From assembly GCF_039523335.1 (NCBI RefSeq), contig NZ_BAAAFC010000001.1, forward strand, positions 2,046,001 through 2,110,000: a DNA stretch of 64,000 nucleotides. Direction: 5' to 3'. The DNA comes from Marinobacter szutsaonensis (GTDB taxonomy: Bacteria > Pseudomonadota > Gammaproteobacteria > Pseudomonadales > Oleiphilaceae). Below, piece after piece: positions 1-7,806 of this stretch. Made by a program: the position numbers and the translations under genes. Each line of letters starts with the position of its first letter. Within the stretch, counting starts at the first letter, position 1. Below the pieces are notes generated by a model, which had not been told where the DNA came from, searched no databases, and was given only the letters and a program-made list of their open reading frames with translations.

Positions 1-122
1 GTAACCGACGGCAACAGGTCGTGCCAGCACCGGTGACTGACACAAGGGTGTGAACCCGCTATGCTCAGATGCCGTACCTGTACACGGTTATCGCGGTGGT
101 TGAGAAAGACGAGGAGGAGTGG

Positions 123-758
123 ATGGACATCGGCGACATGCGTCGTGATTTCGAGAGCGAAGGCCTGGATCGGGAGCATCTGGACGACAATCCGGTCCGG
201 CAGTTCCAGCACTGGTTCGAGGATGCCCGGACAGCCGGCATACTGGAGCCGAACGCCATGTCCCTGGCAACCACCGGCCACGATGGCATGCCGGACCTGC
301 GCACGGTTCTGCTCAAGTATTTTGATGCGCAGGGCTTTGTGTTCTACACCAATTACGGCAGCCGCAAGGCCCGGGAGATCGAGGAAAACCCCCGGGCAGC
401 CCTGTTGTTCCCCTGGATTGGTCTGAATCGCCAGGTACGGATCCAGGGGGCGGTCGAGAAAGTCAGCAAGGCCGAGTCCCTGCGTTATTTTGCCTCCCGG
501 CCCCGGGGCAGCCAGATTGGTGCCTGGGTATCCGAGCAGAGCCAGGCCATCACCTCCCGCGGCCTGCTGGAACAGAAGGTCGCCGAAATCAAACGCAAGT
601 TCTCCGAGGGGGAAGTCCCGCTGCCGAGTTTCTGGGGCGGTTACCGGGTGGTTCCGGAACGGATCGAATTCTGGCAGGGGCGACCCAGCCGGCTTCATGA
701 TCGCTTTGAATATGTGAGGGAAGGCGATGGCTGGCTCATCCAAAGACTCCAACCCTGA
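123..758 (+). CDS. pdxH: Pyridoxamine 5'-phosphate oxidase
   Basis: FMN-dependent oxidation of pyridoxamine or pyridoxine 5'-phosphate to pyridoxal 5'-phosphate in the cytoplasm, the last step of vitamin B6 synthesis and salvage. The 211-residue protein matches the family length (about 210-220). Family hallmarks are visible: MSLATTGHDGMPDLRTVLLK near the N-terminus, FYTNYGSRKAREIEENPRAA in the FMN-binding barrel, and the C-terminal EFWQGRPSRLHDR substrate motif. The reading frame is open upstream, but the ATG at 123 has a GAGGAGGAG ribosome site just before it and gives the normal N-terminus. The 3' end overlaps the next gene by 32 bp, suggesting co-transcription. Confidence 0.96.
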   Translation: MDIGDMRRDFESEGLDREHLDDNPVRQFQHWFEDARTAGILEPNAMSLATTGHDGMPDLRTVLLKYFDAQGFVFYTNYGSRKAREIEENPRAALLFPWIGLNRQVRIQGAVEKVSKAESLRYFASRPRGSQIGAWVSEQSQAITSRGLLEQKVAEIKRKFSEGEVPLPSFWGGYRVVPERIEFWQGRPSRLHDRFEYVREGDGWLIQRLQP

Positions 759-1515
759 ACGAGTACCGAGCCCGACGCCGCAAATCTGGCTGTGCCATGA
801 GACTCCGGGCGGCGATCCCGAGGTTCCGGCCTGGCTCACGGACTACGAACGGAAGACCGTCGCGAAATTCGGCGGCCCGCGCAAACGGGAATACCTGACC
901 AGCCGCTGGCTGATCCGCCAGGCCATCGGCCGCACCAGTGGCGAACCGGTCATTAACTGCCGTCCGGTACCAGGGCGGCCGAACCGCTCAGAGGTGCCAT
1001 CCGGGTTTTACCTGTCCCTGAGTCACAGCCATGGCCTGTCAGCCTGCGTGGCCGGCCCGGTGCAGGGCCTGGGTATCGACATTGAGCCTCTGCAGCGGCA
1101 TCCTCAATGGCACAAAGTGGTCAAGCGCTGGTTTACACCCAGGGAGCAGGAATGGCTGTTCCGTACCGATGATCCGGGCAACTTCCTGGTCACCTGGACC
1201 CTCAAGGAGGCCTGGCTGAAGGCGACCGGCCGCGGTATCGCCAACAACCTGCAGACCCTGGAGGTCCTGGAGGGCTTTGAACTCTATGGCGATCAGGACG
1301 ACAATGACTGGTCGGCGTACTGCTACGAGTGCGAGGGTTTCCTGGTCACCCTGGTCTGCCGGCAACCCGGGGCAACCGGCCAGCCCGGCTGGCCCTCCAT
1401 TCAGTTGCTGCAGCCGCCCCCCGAGGACTTCAGCCTGAGTGAGGCGGAGGATCTGGACACTTACTGGGACCCCCGCGTCCAGCGCATCATCCACCCTGCA
1501 ACCGGGACAGAGTGA
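727..1515 (+). CDS. 4'-phosphopantetheinyl transferase, Sfp-like
   Basis: Transfers phosphopantetheine from CoA to a serine of a carrier protein. Of 262 residues, SLSHS lies at about 97-101, the Mg-binding GIDIE at 116-120 and KEAWLKA at 160-166, which are the three signature motifs of the Sfp/AcpT superfamily. The length fits the two-lobed Sfp type rather than the short AcpS. The carrier-protein substrate cannot be read from context, since no polyketide or peptide synthetase lies in the window. The ATG lies inside the end of pdxH, preceded by an AAGG ribosome site; the gene ends 8 bp before the tag start codon. Confidence 0.9.
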   Translation: MAGSSKDSNPERVPSPTPQIWLCHETPGGDPEVPAWLTDYERKTVAKFGGPRKREYLTSRWLIRQAIGRTSGEPVINCRPVPGRPNRSEVPSGFYLSLSHSHGLSACVAGPVQGLGIDIEPLQRHPQWHKVVKRWFTPREQEWLFRTDDPGNFLVTWTLKEAWLKATGRGIANNLQTLEVLEGFELYGDQDDNDWSAYCYECEGFLVTLVCRQPGATGQPGWPSIQLLQPPPEDFSLSEAEDLDTYWDPRVQRIIHPATGTE

Positions 1516-1523
1516 GAGGCAAT

Positions 1524-2105
1524 ATGACTGAATCCGGACGCTGCCCCTGGTGCGGCACCGATCCGCTGTACGTGAATTACCACGATACCGTCTGGGGCCG
1601 GCCCGAATACGACGACCGGGCCCTGTTCGAGAAACTCTGCCTGGACGGCCAGCAGGCCGGCCTGAGCTGGATCACCATTCTGCGCAAGCAGGACAGTTAC
1701 CGGTCCGCCTACGACGGCTTCAATCCCGAACGGATTGTCCGCTATGGCGACGACAAGGTGGCAGACTTGCTGGCCAACCCCGGGATCATCCGTAACCGAC
1801 TGAAAGTTCAGTCGATCATCCGCAATGCCCGGGGCTACCTGGAGCTCCGGGAACGGGGCCAGGGGTTTGCCGATTTCCTGTGGTCCTTCGTGGATGGCCA
1901 ACCCATCCAGAACCGGTGGCGCACGCTCGACGAGGTGCCGGTTACCACCAATGAATCCGAGGCCATGTCCCGGGCGCTGAAGAAACAGGGCTTCACCTTC
2001 GTCGGCCCCACCATTGTCTACGCCTTCATGCAGGCCACCGGGATGGTCAATGACCACCTGACCGGTTGCCCGCAACATCACCAGTGTGCGCAGCTGGCCC
2101 GATGA
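1524..2105 (+). CDS. tag: DNA-3-methyladenine glycosylase I
   Basis: Removes 3-methyladenine from alkylated DNA to start base-excision repair. The 193-residue protein is close to E. coli Tag (187). Visible features: N-terminal CPWCGTDPLYVNYHDTVWG with zinc-ligand cysteine and conserved YHD.WG, then LCLDGQQAGLSWITILRK, and a C-terminal HLTGCPQHHQC that carries the remaining zinc ligands. The frame opens 12 bp earlier, but the ATG at 1524 follows a GAGAGGC ribosome site and yields the typical MT..CPWC start. It is third in a run of close + strand genes; no damage-specific regulation is visible. Confidence 0.95.
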   Translation: MTESGRCPWCGTDPLYVNYHDTVWGRPEYDDRALFEKLCLDGQQAGLSWITILRKQDSYRSAYDGFNPERIVRYGDDKVADLLANPGIIRNRLKVQSIIRNARGYLELRERGQGFADFLWSFVDGQPIQNRWRTLDEVPVTTNESEAMSRALKKQGFTFVGPTIVYAFMQATGMVNDHLTGCPQHHQCAQLAR

Positions 2106-2162
2106 TCCTGTCACGCCGGCGGTGCGTAAATACCGGGGTAACACCAACTCCGGAGATTCAAT

Positions 2163-2468
2163 GTGAGAATCACCCTCGAAGAGCTCAGGGACACCAAAGA
2201 CCTGGTGGTTGACCTGCTGGAAATCCTCTCGCTGGAAGGTCAGCAATACATGGCCAGGCTGGTTATCGGCGACCAGACCCTCCTGCTATCTGATGCCGGG
2301 GGCAAGACCGCCATGTTCCGAAGCGCCTGGCAAATCCAGGACACCCTCGGATCGTTCAATATCCTCGAAACCCAGGTGGTACACCCATCTGCCTATCACG
2401 AGATGGTCGGCATGGCGCCGGCCGATATCGAACCCATGAGAATCAGGATCCAGAGGCAGCGCCAGTGA
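2163..2468 (+). CDS. Small conserved protein, DUF6482-like
   Basis: A 101-residue protein of unknown function. Its pattern (short N-terminal helix, a strand-rich middle YMARLVIGDQTLLLSDAGG, then a helix and TQVVHPSAYHEMVGM) resembles the DUF6482 family of small gammaproteobacterial proteins; this match is from memory. No signal peptide or membrane segment is seen. The start is GTG at 2163; the ATG two bases earlier runs straight into TGA. Its stop overlaps the GTG start of the next gene (GTGA), so the two are probably translationally coupled. Confidence 0.75.
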   Translation: MRITLEELRDTKDLVVDLLEILSLEGQQYMARLVIGDQTLLLSDAGGKTAMFRSAWQIQDTLGSFNILETQVVHPSAYHEMVGMAPADIEPMRIRIQRQRQ

Positions 2469-2920
2469 TCTCTGTGGCACGACTTGCGGTCCTGGTGGGT
2501 CTCGCCGGGCTGATTCCGTTCATCGCCGGTACTGCGGGGTTGTTCCTGATGCCCGGGAACAGCGTGGCAATACTGGCCTACTTCTACCTCTACAGCGCCG
2601 GCATCCTGGCCTTCATGGCGGGTATTTACTGGCCCATCGCCATGCAACTGGAGAATCGCTGCTATCCACTGTCTCCGCTGGTGACGATGCTGCTGAGCCA
2701 GGCCTTTTTCGTCGCCGCCGGCATCGGCCTGCTGCTACCGACAGCGGCCCAGGTTGTGGTCTATACCCTGGCCTACGCCGCGCTCTACCTGGTGGACGCC
2801 CGCTGGATGAAGATCTACTGGCCAGCCTGGTACCGGCAGATGCGCCTGATGCTCACCACTGTGGTCCTGGTGTGCCAGGTGACTGTCGGTGCCTGGTTCT
2901 TCCTCCTCCATGGCGCCTGA
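2465..2920 (+). CDS. DUF3429 inner-membrane protein
   Basis: A 151-residue integral membrane protein with about five hydrophobic helices and almost no soluble domain. The layout, with the GIYWPIAM segment after the second helix and a DARWMKIYWPAWYRQMR loop before the last, fits DUF3429, which has no established function. It starts with GTG overlapping the previous stop by 4 bp and ends 2 bp before the stop of the convergent sigma-factor gene. No recognisable intrinsic terminator separates the two convergent genes. Confidence 0.8.
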   Translation: MISVARLAVLVGLAGLIPFIAGTAGLFLMPGNSVAILAYFYLYSAGILAFMAGIYWPIAMQLENRCYPLSPLVTMLLSQAFFVAAGIGLLLPTAAQVVVYTLAYAALYLVDARWMKIYWPAWYRQMRLMLTTVVLVCQVTVGAWFFLLHGA

Positions 2921-2922
2921 AT

Positions 2923-3921
2923 TCAGGCGCCCGTTTCTTCCCCGGCAGAGCCGAACCGGCTCTTCAGTTTGCGCAAGGCGCCTTTCTCGATCTGCCGGAC
3001 CCGTTCCCGGCTGATACCCAGGGCGTCGGAAATCACCTGCAGGGTCTCCGGATCGGGCAGGTCCAGGCCGAATCGGCGCGACAGGATATCCCGCTCCCGT
3101 TCACTGAGCTCGCTCAGCATCATGCGCAGCTCGCTGCGCCGGTCCCGCTGCTTCATCGGATGATCCGGAGCCAGTTGCTCACCGGCCGGAAGAACATCGG
3201 CCATGGTGGCCGAGCCGTCCTCCAGGATCGAGACGTCGGTGGACACTTCCCGGGCCGCCAGCGCCCGCAGCTCCCCAATCCTTGACGGCGTCGCCTCCAT
3301 GGCTCTCGCCAGCTCGGACTGCGATGGCGTACGGCCAAGCTGCTGATGCAGCCGGAGCGATACCTTCTGGAGCTGACGGATTTCGTCCACCACATTCTCC
3401 GGAGTGTGGACCACCCGGGTGCCCCGCTGCAGACAGCGTTTCACTTCCTCGCTGATCCACCAGTAGGCATACGTGGAGAATCGGAAACCCTTGGTCGGAT
3501 CAAACCGTTCCACCGCCTTGATCAGGCCGACATTGGCGTCCTGGATCAGGTCCGGCATGGGAATTCCATGCTGGTTGTACCTTCGGGCGATGTGCACCGC
3601 GAGGCGCAGGTTGCTCTGGATCAGCTTGCGCCGGCAGGCCATGGCCAGGTGATAGGCCCGGCGGCATCGGCTGGAGAAGGCGCAGGCGTCCCCGAGGCTG
3701 CCGATCACCTCACGGAAGGTCTGGGGTGTGGATTCCGGAAGGCCAAGCTCGGTGCTGACAATCCGGAAGCACAGGGACAGTTTTCGGGACAGACGACGCT
3801 CCTGATCGTCCGAGAGTATGTGATAACGGGACGCATCCCTGAAATACAGCCCGACCAGGGAATCCCTTTCACCATCGTTGGGCGGAGTCGGAGACGGTCC
3901 CAGCCGGTCATCTTTTCTCAT
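2923..3921 (-). CDS. Divergent sigma-70 family RNA polymerase sigma factor (RpoS/RpoH-like)
   Basis: A 332-residue group 2/3 sigma factor. Region 1.2 (DSLVGLYFRDASRYHILSDD), region 2 (LIQSNLRLAVHIARRYNQHG then MPDLIQDANVGLIKAVERFD and FRFSTYAYWWISEEVKRC), region 3 (LGRTPSQSELARAME) and region 4 (LSERERDILSRRFGL, ISRERVRQIEKGALRKLKSR) are all present. Region 2.4 reads SEEVKRCLQRGTRVVHTP where RpoD and RpoS have RQTIERA..NQTRTIRLP, so -10 recognition may differ. A TTG-started extension of 27 residues is possible; I chose the ATG at 3921 because the protein then begins like RpoS-type factors, although its ribosome site is weak. It is distinct from the housekeeping factor. It lies downstream of the ectoine operon on the same strand. 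Confidence 0.88.
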   Translation of the reverse strand: MRKDDRLGPSPTPPNDGERDSLVGLYFRDASRYHILSDDQERRLSRKLSLCFRIVSTELGLPESTPQTFREVIGSLGDACAFSSRCRRAYHLAMACRRKLIQSNLRLAVHIARRYNQHGIPMPDLIQDANVGLIKAVERFDPTKGFRFSTYAYWWISEEVKRCLQRGTRVVHTPENVVDEIRQLQKVSLRLHQQLGRTPSQSELARAMEATPSRIGELRALAAREVSTDVSILEDGSATMADVLPAGEQLAPDHPMKQRDRRSELRMMLSELSERERDILSRRFGLDLPDPETLQVISDALGISRERVRQIEKGALRKLKSRFGSAGEETGA

Positions 3922-4138
3922 GGCTACGGTACCGGTCTGGATCAGAATATTCGTGAAGAGATACGCTTGGAGCAGACAGTCAGATTGGCGCGGTAGGGGC
4001 AAATGCGGAGGCTGGAGTCAGGTCGGTAATGCCATGGAAATGGAGGGCCAGGCAGGGGATCGGCCGCGCCCGGCCATGGGAACTCACCACAGGTGAGCCG
4101 GCCGACCGGGCGCCCGATCTGGAGGCAAGACGACCTCC

Positions 4139-4179
4139 ATTACCAGTGAGCGGAGCGACCGGTTCCGCCCACCGGTAAT
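4139..4179 (-). other. Imperfect hairpin after ask
   Basis: Directly downstream of the ask stop codon, ATTACC and GGTAAT arms with nested GTG/CAC and GCGG/CCGC pairs form a long imperfect stem. There is no T-tract, so it is not a classic intrinsic terminator; it may stabilise the 3' end or act with Rho. A further small perfect hairpin (CTCACC/GGTGAG) lies at 4083-4097. The rest of 3922-4182 shows nothing else I recognise. Confidence 0.4.
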
Positions 4180-4182
4180 CCT

Positions 4183-5634
4183 TTACTCGATGGATGCCGC
4201 CACGATGGCGTACTCGTGGTTATGAGGCTCAATCAGGCTCGCGTGCAGGGCACTGATCGCCTTCTTGTAGTTGTCCTCATCCACCACGAACTGGATATCC
4301 ACCTGGCGCATGCACTGGTGAATCGCCAGTACGCTGATGTCCTCATCCGCGAGCGACTTGACGGAACGGGCCAGGATACCCGGTACCTTCATGTCGCTGC
4401 CGATGGCCGATACCAGCGCCACCTTGCGGGTGTTGATCTCGGCGTTCGGGAATTCTTCCTTCAGCGCCTTGACCACGCGCTTGACGTGCTTGAGTGTGCT
4501 GTCCACGTAGTGGGTGATGGTATTGGCGTTGGTGTCCTTGGACATGAAGCGCACCTTGAAGCGGCTCAGCACGTCCAGGATCCGGCGGTCGGAACCCGGC
4601 TCGCCCTGCATGTCCTGATCGAACACCTCGATGGCAAACACACCCTTGGCGCCGGCAATGATTTCCACCTGCGGGGTCTCGCTGATGTAATCACCGGTGA
4701 TCAGGGTACCGGTATGCTCCGGCTCGAAGGTGTTCATCACCCGTAGCGGGATCTCGTTCTGGCGCAGACCCTTACCGGCGCGGGGGTGGATCGCTTCCAT
4801 ACCCAGGTTAGCCAGCTGGTCGGCCACGTCATAGTTGGTCCGCCCAAGGGGCACCACCTTGTCCGCGCCAACGATGTTCGGGTCGGCGGAGCTTAAGTGA
4901 TATTCCTTGTGGATGATGGCTTCACGGGCGTTGGTGATCACCGCCACCCGGCTGAAGGTCATCTCGCTGTAGCCCCGGTCAAAGGTCCGCATCAGACCTT
5001 CCTTGCACTGGGCATAACCGGTCACGATGGGCAGCTCTCGGCTCAGATCAACGGCATCGAAGGCCTGCTTGAGCTTCTCGTCCAGCGGCAGCAGTTCGCT
5101 GTCACGCCAGCCGGTCAGGTCGACAAAGCGGGCGTTGATGCCTTCCTGCTGCAGTTTGAGGGCAGTATTGAAGGCACTGTGGGCCTCGCCGATGCCAGCA
5201 AGCATCTCACGGACAGTCAGCAGGTGCTCTTCCAGTTGGAACTGGCCATAGGAGCACAGGCGCTGCAAATCAATCAGGCAGCCGCGAACACCCTCGATAC
5301 GGTCGGTGATGAACTGGTCCGCCTGCTGCTTGAGCATCGGATCCTGGAACAGCTCACCGTTGATGTCGGTGAGGAACTTCACCAGCTTGGTGAGGTCGTC
5401 GCCCCAGGCCCAGTCCGACTCGGCGTCCGCAAACAGGGCATAGACCCCGGGTTCGCCGGTCTTCTTGTGCTCGAGCAGTTCGTTGGTCACGCCACCGTAG
5501 GCGGACACCACGAAGATGCGCTGGTAGAGGTCGTCCTTGCTGCGATTACCAATGATGATATTGTCGCGAACGGCCTCGTAGTTACTCATGGAAGTACCGC
5601 CGATCTTCTCGACGGTATGTTGTGCAGTAGTCAT
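4183..5634 (-). CDS. ask: Ectoine-specific aspartokinase
   Basis: Phosphorylates aspartate, supplying aspartyl phosphate toward aspartate semialdehyde for ectoine synthesis. The 483-residue protein begins VEKIGGTSM (kinase lysine and glycine loop), has the TFSRVAVITNAREAIIHKEY and VVPLGRTNYDVAD segments peculiar to the Ask_Ect branch, and ends in two ACT domains (VEIIAGAKGVFAIEVFDQDM and KVALVSAIGSDMKVPGILAR). Known Ask_Ect enzymes are less feedback-inhibited than housekeeping aspartokinases. The gene follows ectB by 51 bp on the same strand, the position it holds in ectABC-ask operons, but here ectC is missing between them. Confidence 0.95.
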   Translation of the reverse strand: MTTAQHTVEKIGGTSMSNYEAVRDNIIIGNRSKDDLYQRIFVVSAYGGVTNELLEHKKTGEPGVYALFADAESDWAWGDDLTKLVKFLTDINGELFQDPMLKQQADQFITDRIEGVRGCLIDLQRLCSYGQFQLEEHLLTVREMLAGIGEAHSAFNTALKLQQEGINARFVDLTGWRDSELLPLDEKLKQAFDAVDLSRELPIVTGYAQCKEGLMRTFDRGYSEMTFSRVAVITNAREAIIHKEYHLSSADPNIVGADKVVPLGRTNYDVADQLANLGMEAIHPRAGKGLRQNEIPLRVMNTFEPEHTGTLITGDYISETPQVEIIAGAKGVFAIEVFDQDMQGEPGSDRRILDVLSRFKVRFMSKDTNANTITHYVDSTLKHVKRVVKALKEEFPNAEINTRKVALVSAIGSDMKVPGILARSVKSLADEDISVLAIHQCMRQVDIQFVVDEDNYKKAISALHASLIEPHNHEYAIVAASIE

Positions 5635-5685
5635 ATAGTTGCCTTCGCTATCCTGCAGAATGAATGTCCCGGAAGTGCGGGCGCC

Positions 5686-6954
5686 TTACGACGCCTCGCT
5701 GACTCCTTCCTGCATGATCTCGTCGACACTTTCCGCCAGCAGGGCAGCACCCTTGCGAAGATCGTCCTCACTGGTGGTCAGCGGCATCAGGCATTTGATG
5801 ACTTCGTCGTTCGGACCACTGGTCTCGATGATCAGGCCGCGCTCGAAGGCACGTTTGGTGATCGGACCGGTCAGATCCGCGTCCTTCGCTTCGATACCGC
5901 GCATCAGGCCCCGACCCTTCATCCTGAACTCGCCCGGGTACTTATCGCAGATGGCCTGCAGGGCATCGCCCAGAACCTTGGTCTTGGCCTTCACTTCGTT
6001 GGCAAAGGCGTCATCTTTCCAGTAGGTCTCGATCGCGGTACGGGCGGTGATGAACGCCATGTTGTTACCACGGAAGGTGCCGTTGTGCTCGCCCGGATCC
6101 CAGACATCCAGCTCCGGCTTGAACAGCACCAGTGCCATCGGCAGGCCGTAGCCACTGAGGGACTTGGACACGGTCACGATGTCCGGCTTGATGCCGGCAA
6201 ACTCAAAGCTGAAGAACTCACCGGTGCGGCCGTTACCGGCCTGGATGTCGTCAAGAATCAGCAGGATATCGTGCTTCTTGCACAGCTCGGACAGACCTTT
6301 GAGCCACTCGGCACGGGCAGCGTTCAGACCACCTTCACCCTGGACCGCCTCAACGATCACAGCGGCCGGCAGTTCAACACCGGAGGAGCTGTCAGACAGC
6401 ACCTTGTCCATGATGTCCAGGGTGTCCACGTCTTCACCCAGGTAGCCGTCGTAGAACATGAAATCCACGTGGCCAAGGGGCACACCGACACCACCGCGGT
6501 GATGTTCGTTACCGGTGGCGGCAACGGCGCCGGCGGTTACGCCGTGGAAACCGTTGGTGAAGGAAATGATGTTGGTACGACCTTTCACCTTACGGGCCAG
6601 CTTCATGGCCGCTTCCACACAGTTGGTACCGGTGGGGCCGGTGAACTGCATCTTGTAGTCCAGGCCACGGGGATCAAGGATGTACTTCTTGTACGACTCC
6701 ATGAAGTCGTGCTTGGCGGTGGTGAACAGGTCCAGCCCCTGGCTCACACCGTCCGCCTCGATGTACTCGAGCAGAGCCTTCTTCAGGATATCGTTGTTGT
6801 GGCCGTAGTTCAGGGAACCGGCGCCGGCCAGAAAATCCAGGTACTCCTTGCCGTCTTCGGTGTACAGATGTGCGTTCTTGGCACGGTTAAAAATCACCGG
6901 AAAGGCACGGGAATAAACGCGTACTTCAGATTCGGTCGACTTGAAAATTTCCAT
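5686..6954 (-). CDS. ectB: Diaminobutyrate-2-oxoglutarate transaminase
   Basis: PLP enzyme converting aspartate semialdehyde and glutamate to 2,4-diaminobutyrate, the first committed step to ectoine. From the ATG at 6954 it has 422 residues, the normal EctB length, starting [20 protein letters not shown]. Class III aminotransferase hallmarks are present: [43 protein letters not shown] and the PLP lysine in [10 protein letters not shown]. The start was chosen for its GAGGC ribosome site 8 bases upstream; an in-frame start 18 bp earlier has none. It is separated from ectA by 187 bp holding two hairpins. Confidence 0.97.
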   Translation of the reverse strand: MEIFKSTESEVRVYSRAFPVIFNRAKNAHLYTEDGKEYLDFLAGAGSLNYGHNNDILKKALLEYIEADGVSQGLDLFTTAKHDFMESYKKYILDPRGLDYKMQFTGPTGTNCVEAAMKLARKVKGRTNIISFTNGFHGVTAGAVAATGNEHHRGGVGVPLGHVDFMFYDGYLGEDVDTLDIMDKVLSDSSSGVELPAAVIVEAVQGEGGLNAARAEWLKGLSELCKKHDILLILDDIQAGNGRTGEFFSFEFAGIKPDIVTVSKSLSGYGLPMALVLFKPELDVWDPGEHNGTFRGNNMAFITARTAIETYWKDDAFANEVKAKTKVLGDALQAICDKYPGEFRMKGRGLMRGIEAKDADLTGPITKRAFERGLIIETSGPNDEVIKCLMPLTTSEDDLRKGAALLAESVDEIMQEGVSEAS

Positions 6955-7059
6955 TGTCTTGCCTCTTAGCATTTCAGGTTCGAGGTAGATGCGCGGGGAC
7001 CTGTCGGTTAATACATTTCGGTCGCGACAAGCCCGCCGTGCGTTGGTTTAAGCCTTGAT

Positions 7060-7130
7060 GGCAGACCTACCTCGGGTGGTCTGCCGGCTAGTCCAAATCA
7101 CAGTCAGTCATTCACGATGAGAAATCGTGA
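7060..7130 (-). other. Two perfect hairpins between ectA and ectB
   Basis: The 187 bp intercistronic gap holds GGCAGACC/GGTCTGCC (8 bp arms at 7060-7067 and 7078-7085, loop 10) and TCACGAT/ATCGTGA (7 bp arms at 7112-7118 and 7124-7130, loop 5). Neither is followed by a T-run on the minus strand. They may be RNA-processing or stability elements that set the EctA:EctB ratio; the function is inferred. Confidence 0.55.
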
Positions 7131-7141
7131 GACCAGGGCTC

Positions 7142-7657
7142 TCAGACAGGCTTCGTGAAAGGTCCGATGCGCAGCAGGAATTCAGAATCATGCTTGCCAC
7201 CGAAGTGCTTCTCTTTCTCGAAGTGCTCGTGGTAGGTGAGCTCGGCTCCCATATCACGGGCGAATGAACGGAACAGCGCCCAGGAGGCCTCGTTGTCCTC
7301 GGTGATGGTCGTCTCCATGTGGGTGACGGCTTTGCATGCATCACGGGAAACGATCTCTTTCAGCATCCGCTTGGCGAGGCCCTGTCCACGACCTTTCTCG
7401 TGAACCGCCACCTGCCAGACAAACACGGTCTCGGGCTGTTGGGGAGGGATGTATCCGGAGATAAAGCCGACCAGATCGCCTTCCTTCTCCGCGGCCACGC
7501 CGGTCTCGGCAAAGTGGCTGCACTGCAACAGGTTGCAGTAAATCGAGTTGGGGTCCAGCGGCGGGCACTCAGCCACCAGCTGGTGGAGCCTGTAGCCATC
7601 GTCTTTCGTGGGTGTACGAAGACTGATGGCGGTGGTATTCGAACCTTCTGATGTCAT
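7142..7657 (-). CDS. ectA: L-2,4-diaminobutyrate N-gamma-acetyltransferase
   Basis: Acetylates diaminobutyrate with acetyl-CoA to N-gamma-acetyl-diaminobutyrate, the EctC substrate. The 171-residue GNAT protein carries EctA-specific stretches LRTPTKDDGYRLHQLVAECP and LDPNSIYCNLLQCSHF, the acetyl-CoA loop in KGRGQGLAKRML, and METTITEDNEASWALF. It is the first gene of the operon, 35 bp downstream of a strong sigma-70 promoter. The ribosome site is weak, but no later start would leave the conserved N-terminus intact. Confidence 0.97.
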   Translation of the reverse strand: MTSEGSNTTAISLRTPTKDDGYRLHQLVAECPPLDPNSIYCNLLQCSHFAETGVAAEKEGDLVGFISGYIPPQQPETVFVWQVAVHEKGRGQGLAKRMLKEIVSRDACKAVTHMETTITEDNEASWALFRSFARDMGAELTYHEHFEKEKHFGGKHDSEFLLRIGPFTKPV

Positions 7658-7692
7658 AACGTGATCAATTCGCTTCTAAAAGTTAGTGCTGA

Positions 7693-7720
7693 ATTATATA
7701 GACCACAAAATATATTTCAA
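7693..7720 (-). promoter_or_regulatory. ectA promoter
   Basis: Reading the minus strand, TTGAAA (7715-7720) and a perfect TATAAT (7693-7698) are spaced by 16 bp, about 35 bp upstream of the ectA ATG. The surroundings are markedly AT-rich for this genome. A near-consensus sigma-70 promoter with a slightly short spacer and a strongly AT-rich flank is compatible with osmotic control of ect operons, but no operator is visible. Confidence 0.75.
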
Positions 7721-7806
7721 GTTGCGGTCCATTTACCCACAGCAAGACGCCCGCTCTCACGCTTTAAGAATAGACCGAATTGAAGCATTCGCCAGTGACA
7801 ATCAGA

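Noticed and set aside
1..122. A gene or promoter at the left edge
   Set aside because: The pdxH frame is open but shows no family sequence before residue 19 of that frame; no convincing promoter pair is visible.
4897..6969. Long plus-strand open frame (about 690 codons) opposite ask and ectB
   Set aside because: It is the antisense shadow of ectB and ask caused by high third-position GC; the encoded sequence has no family features and the ectoine genes are certain.
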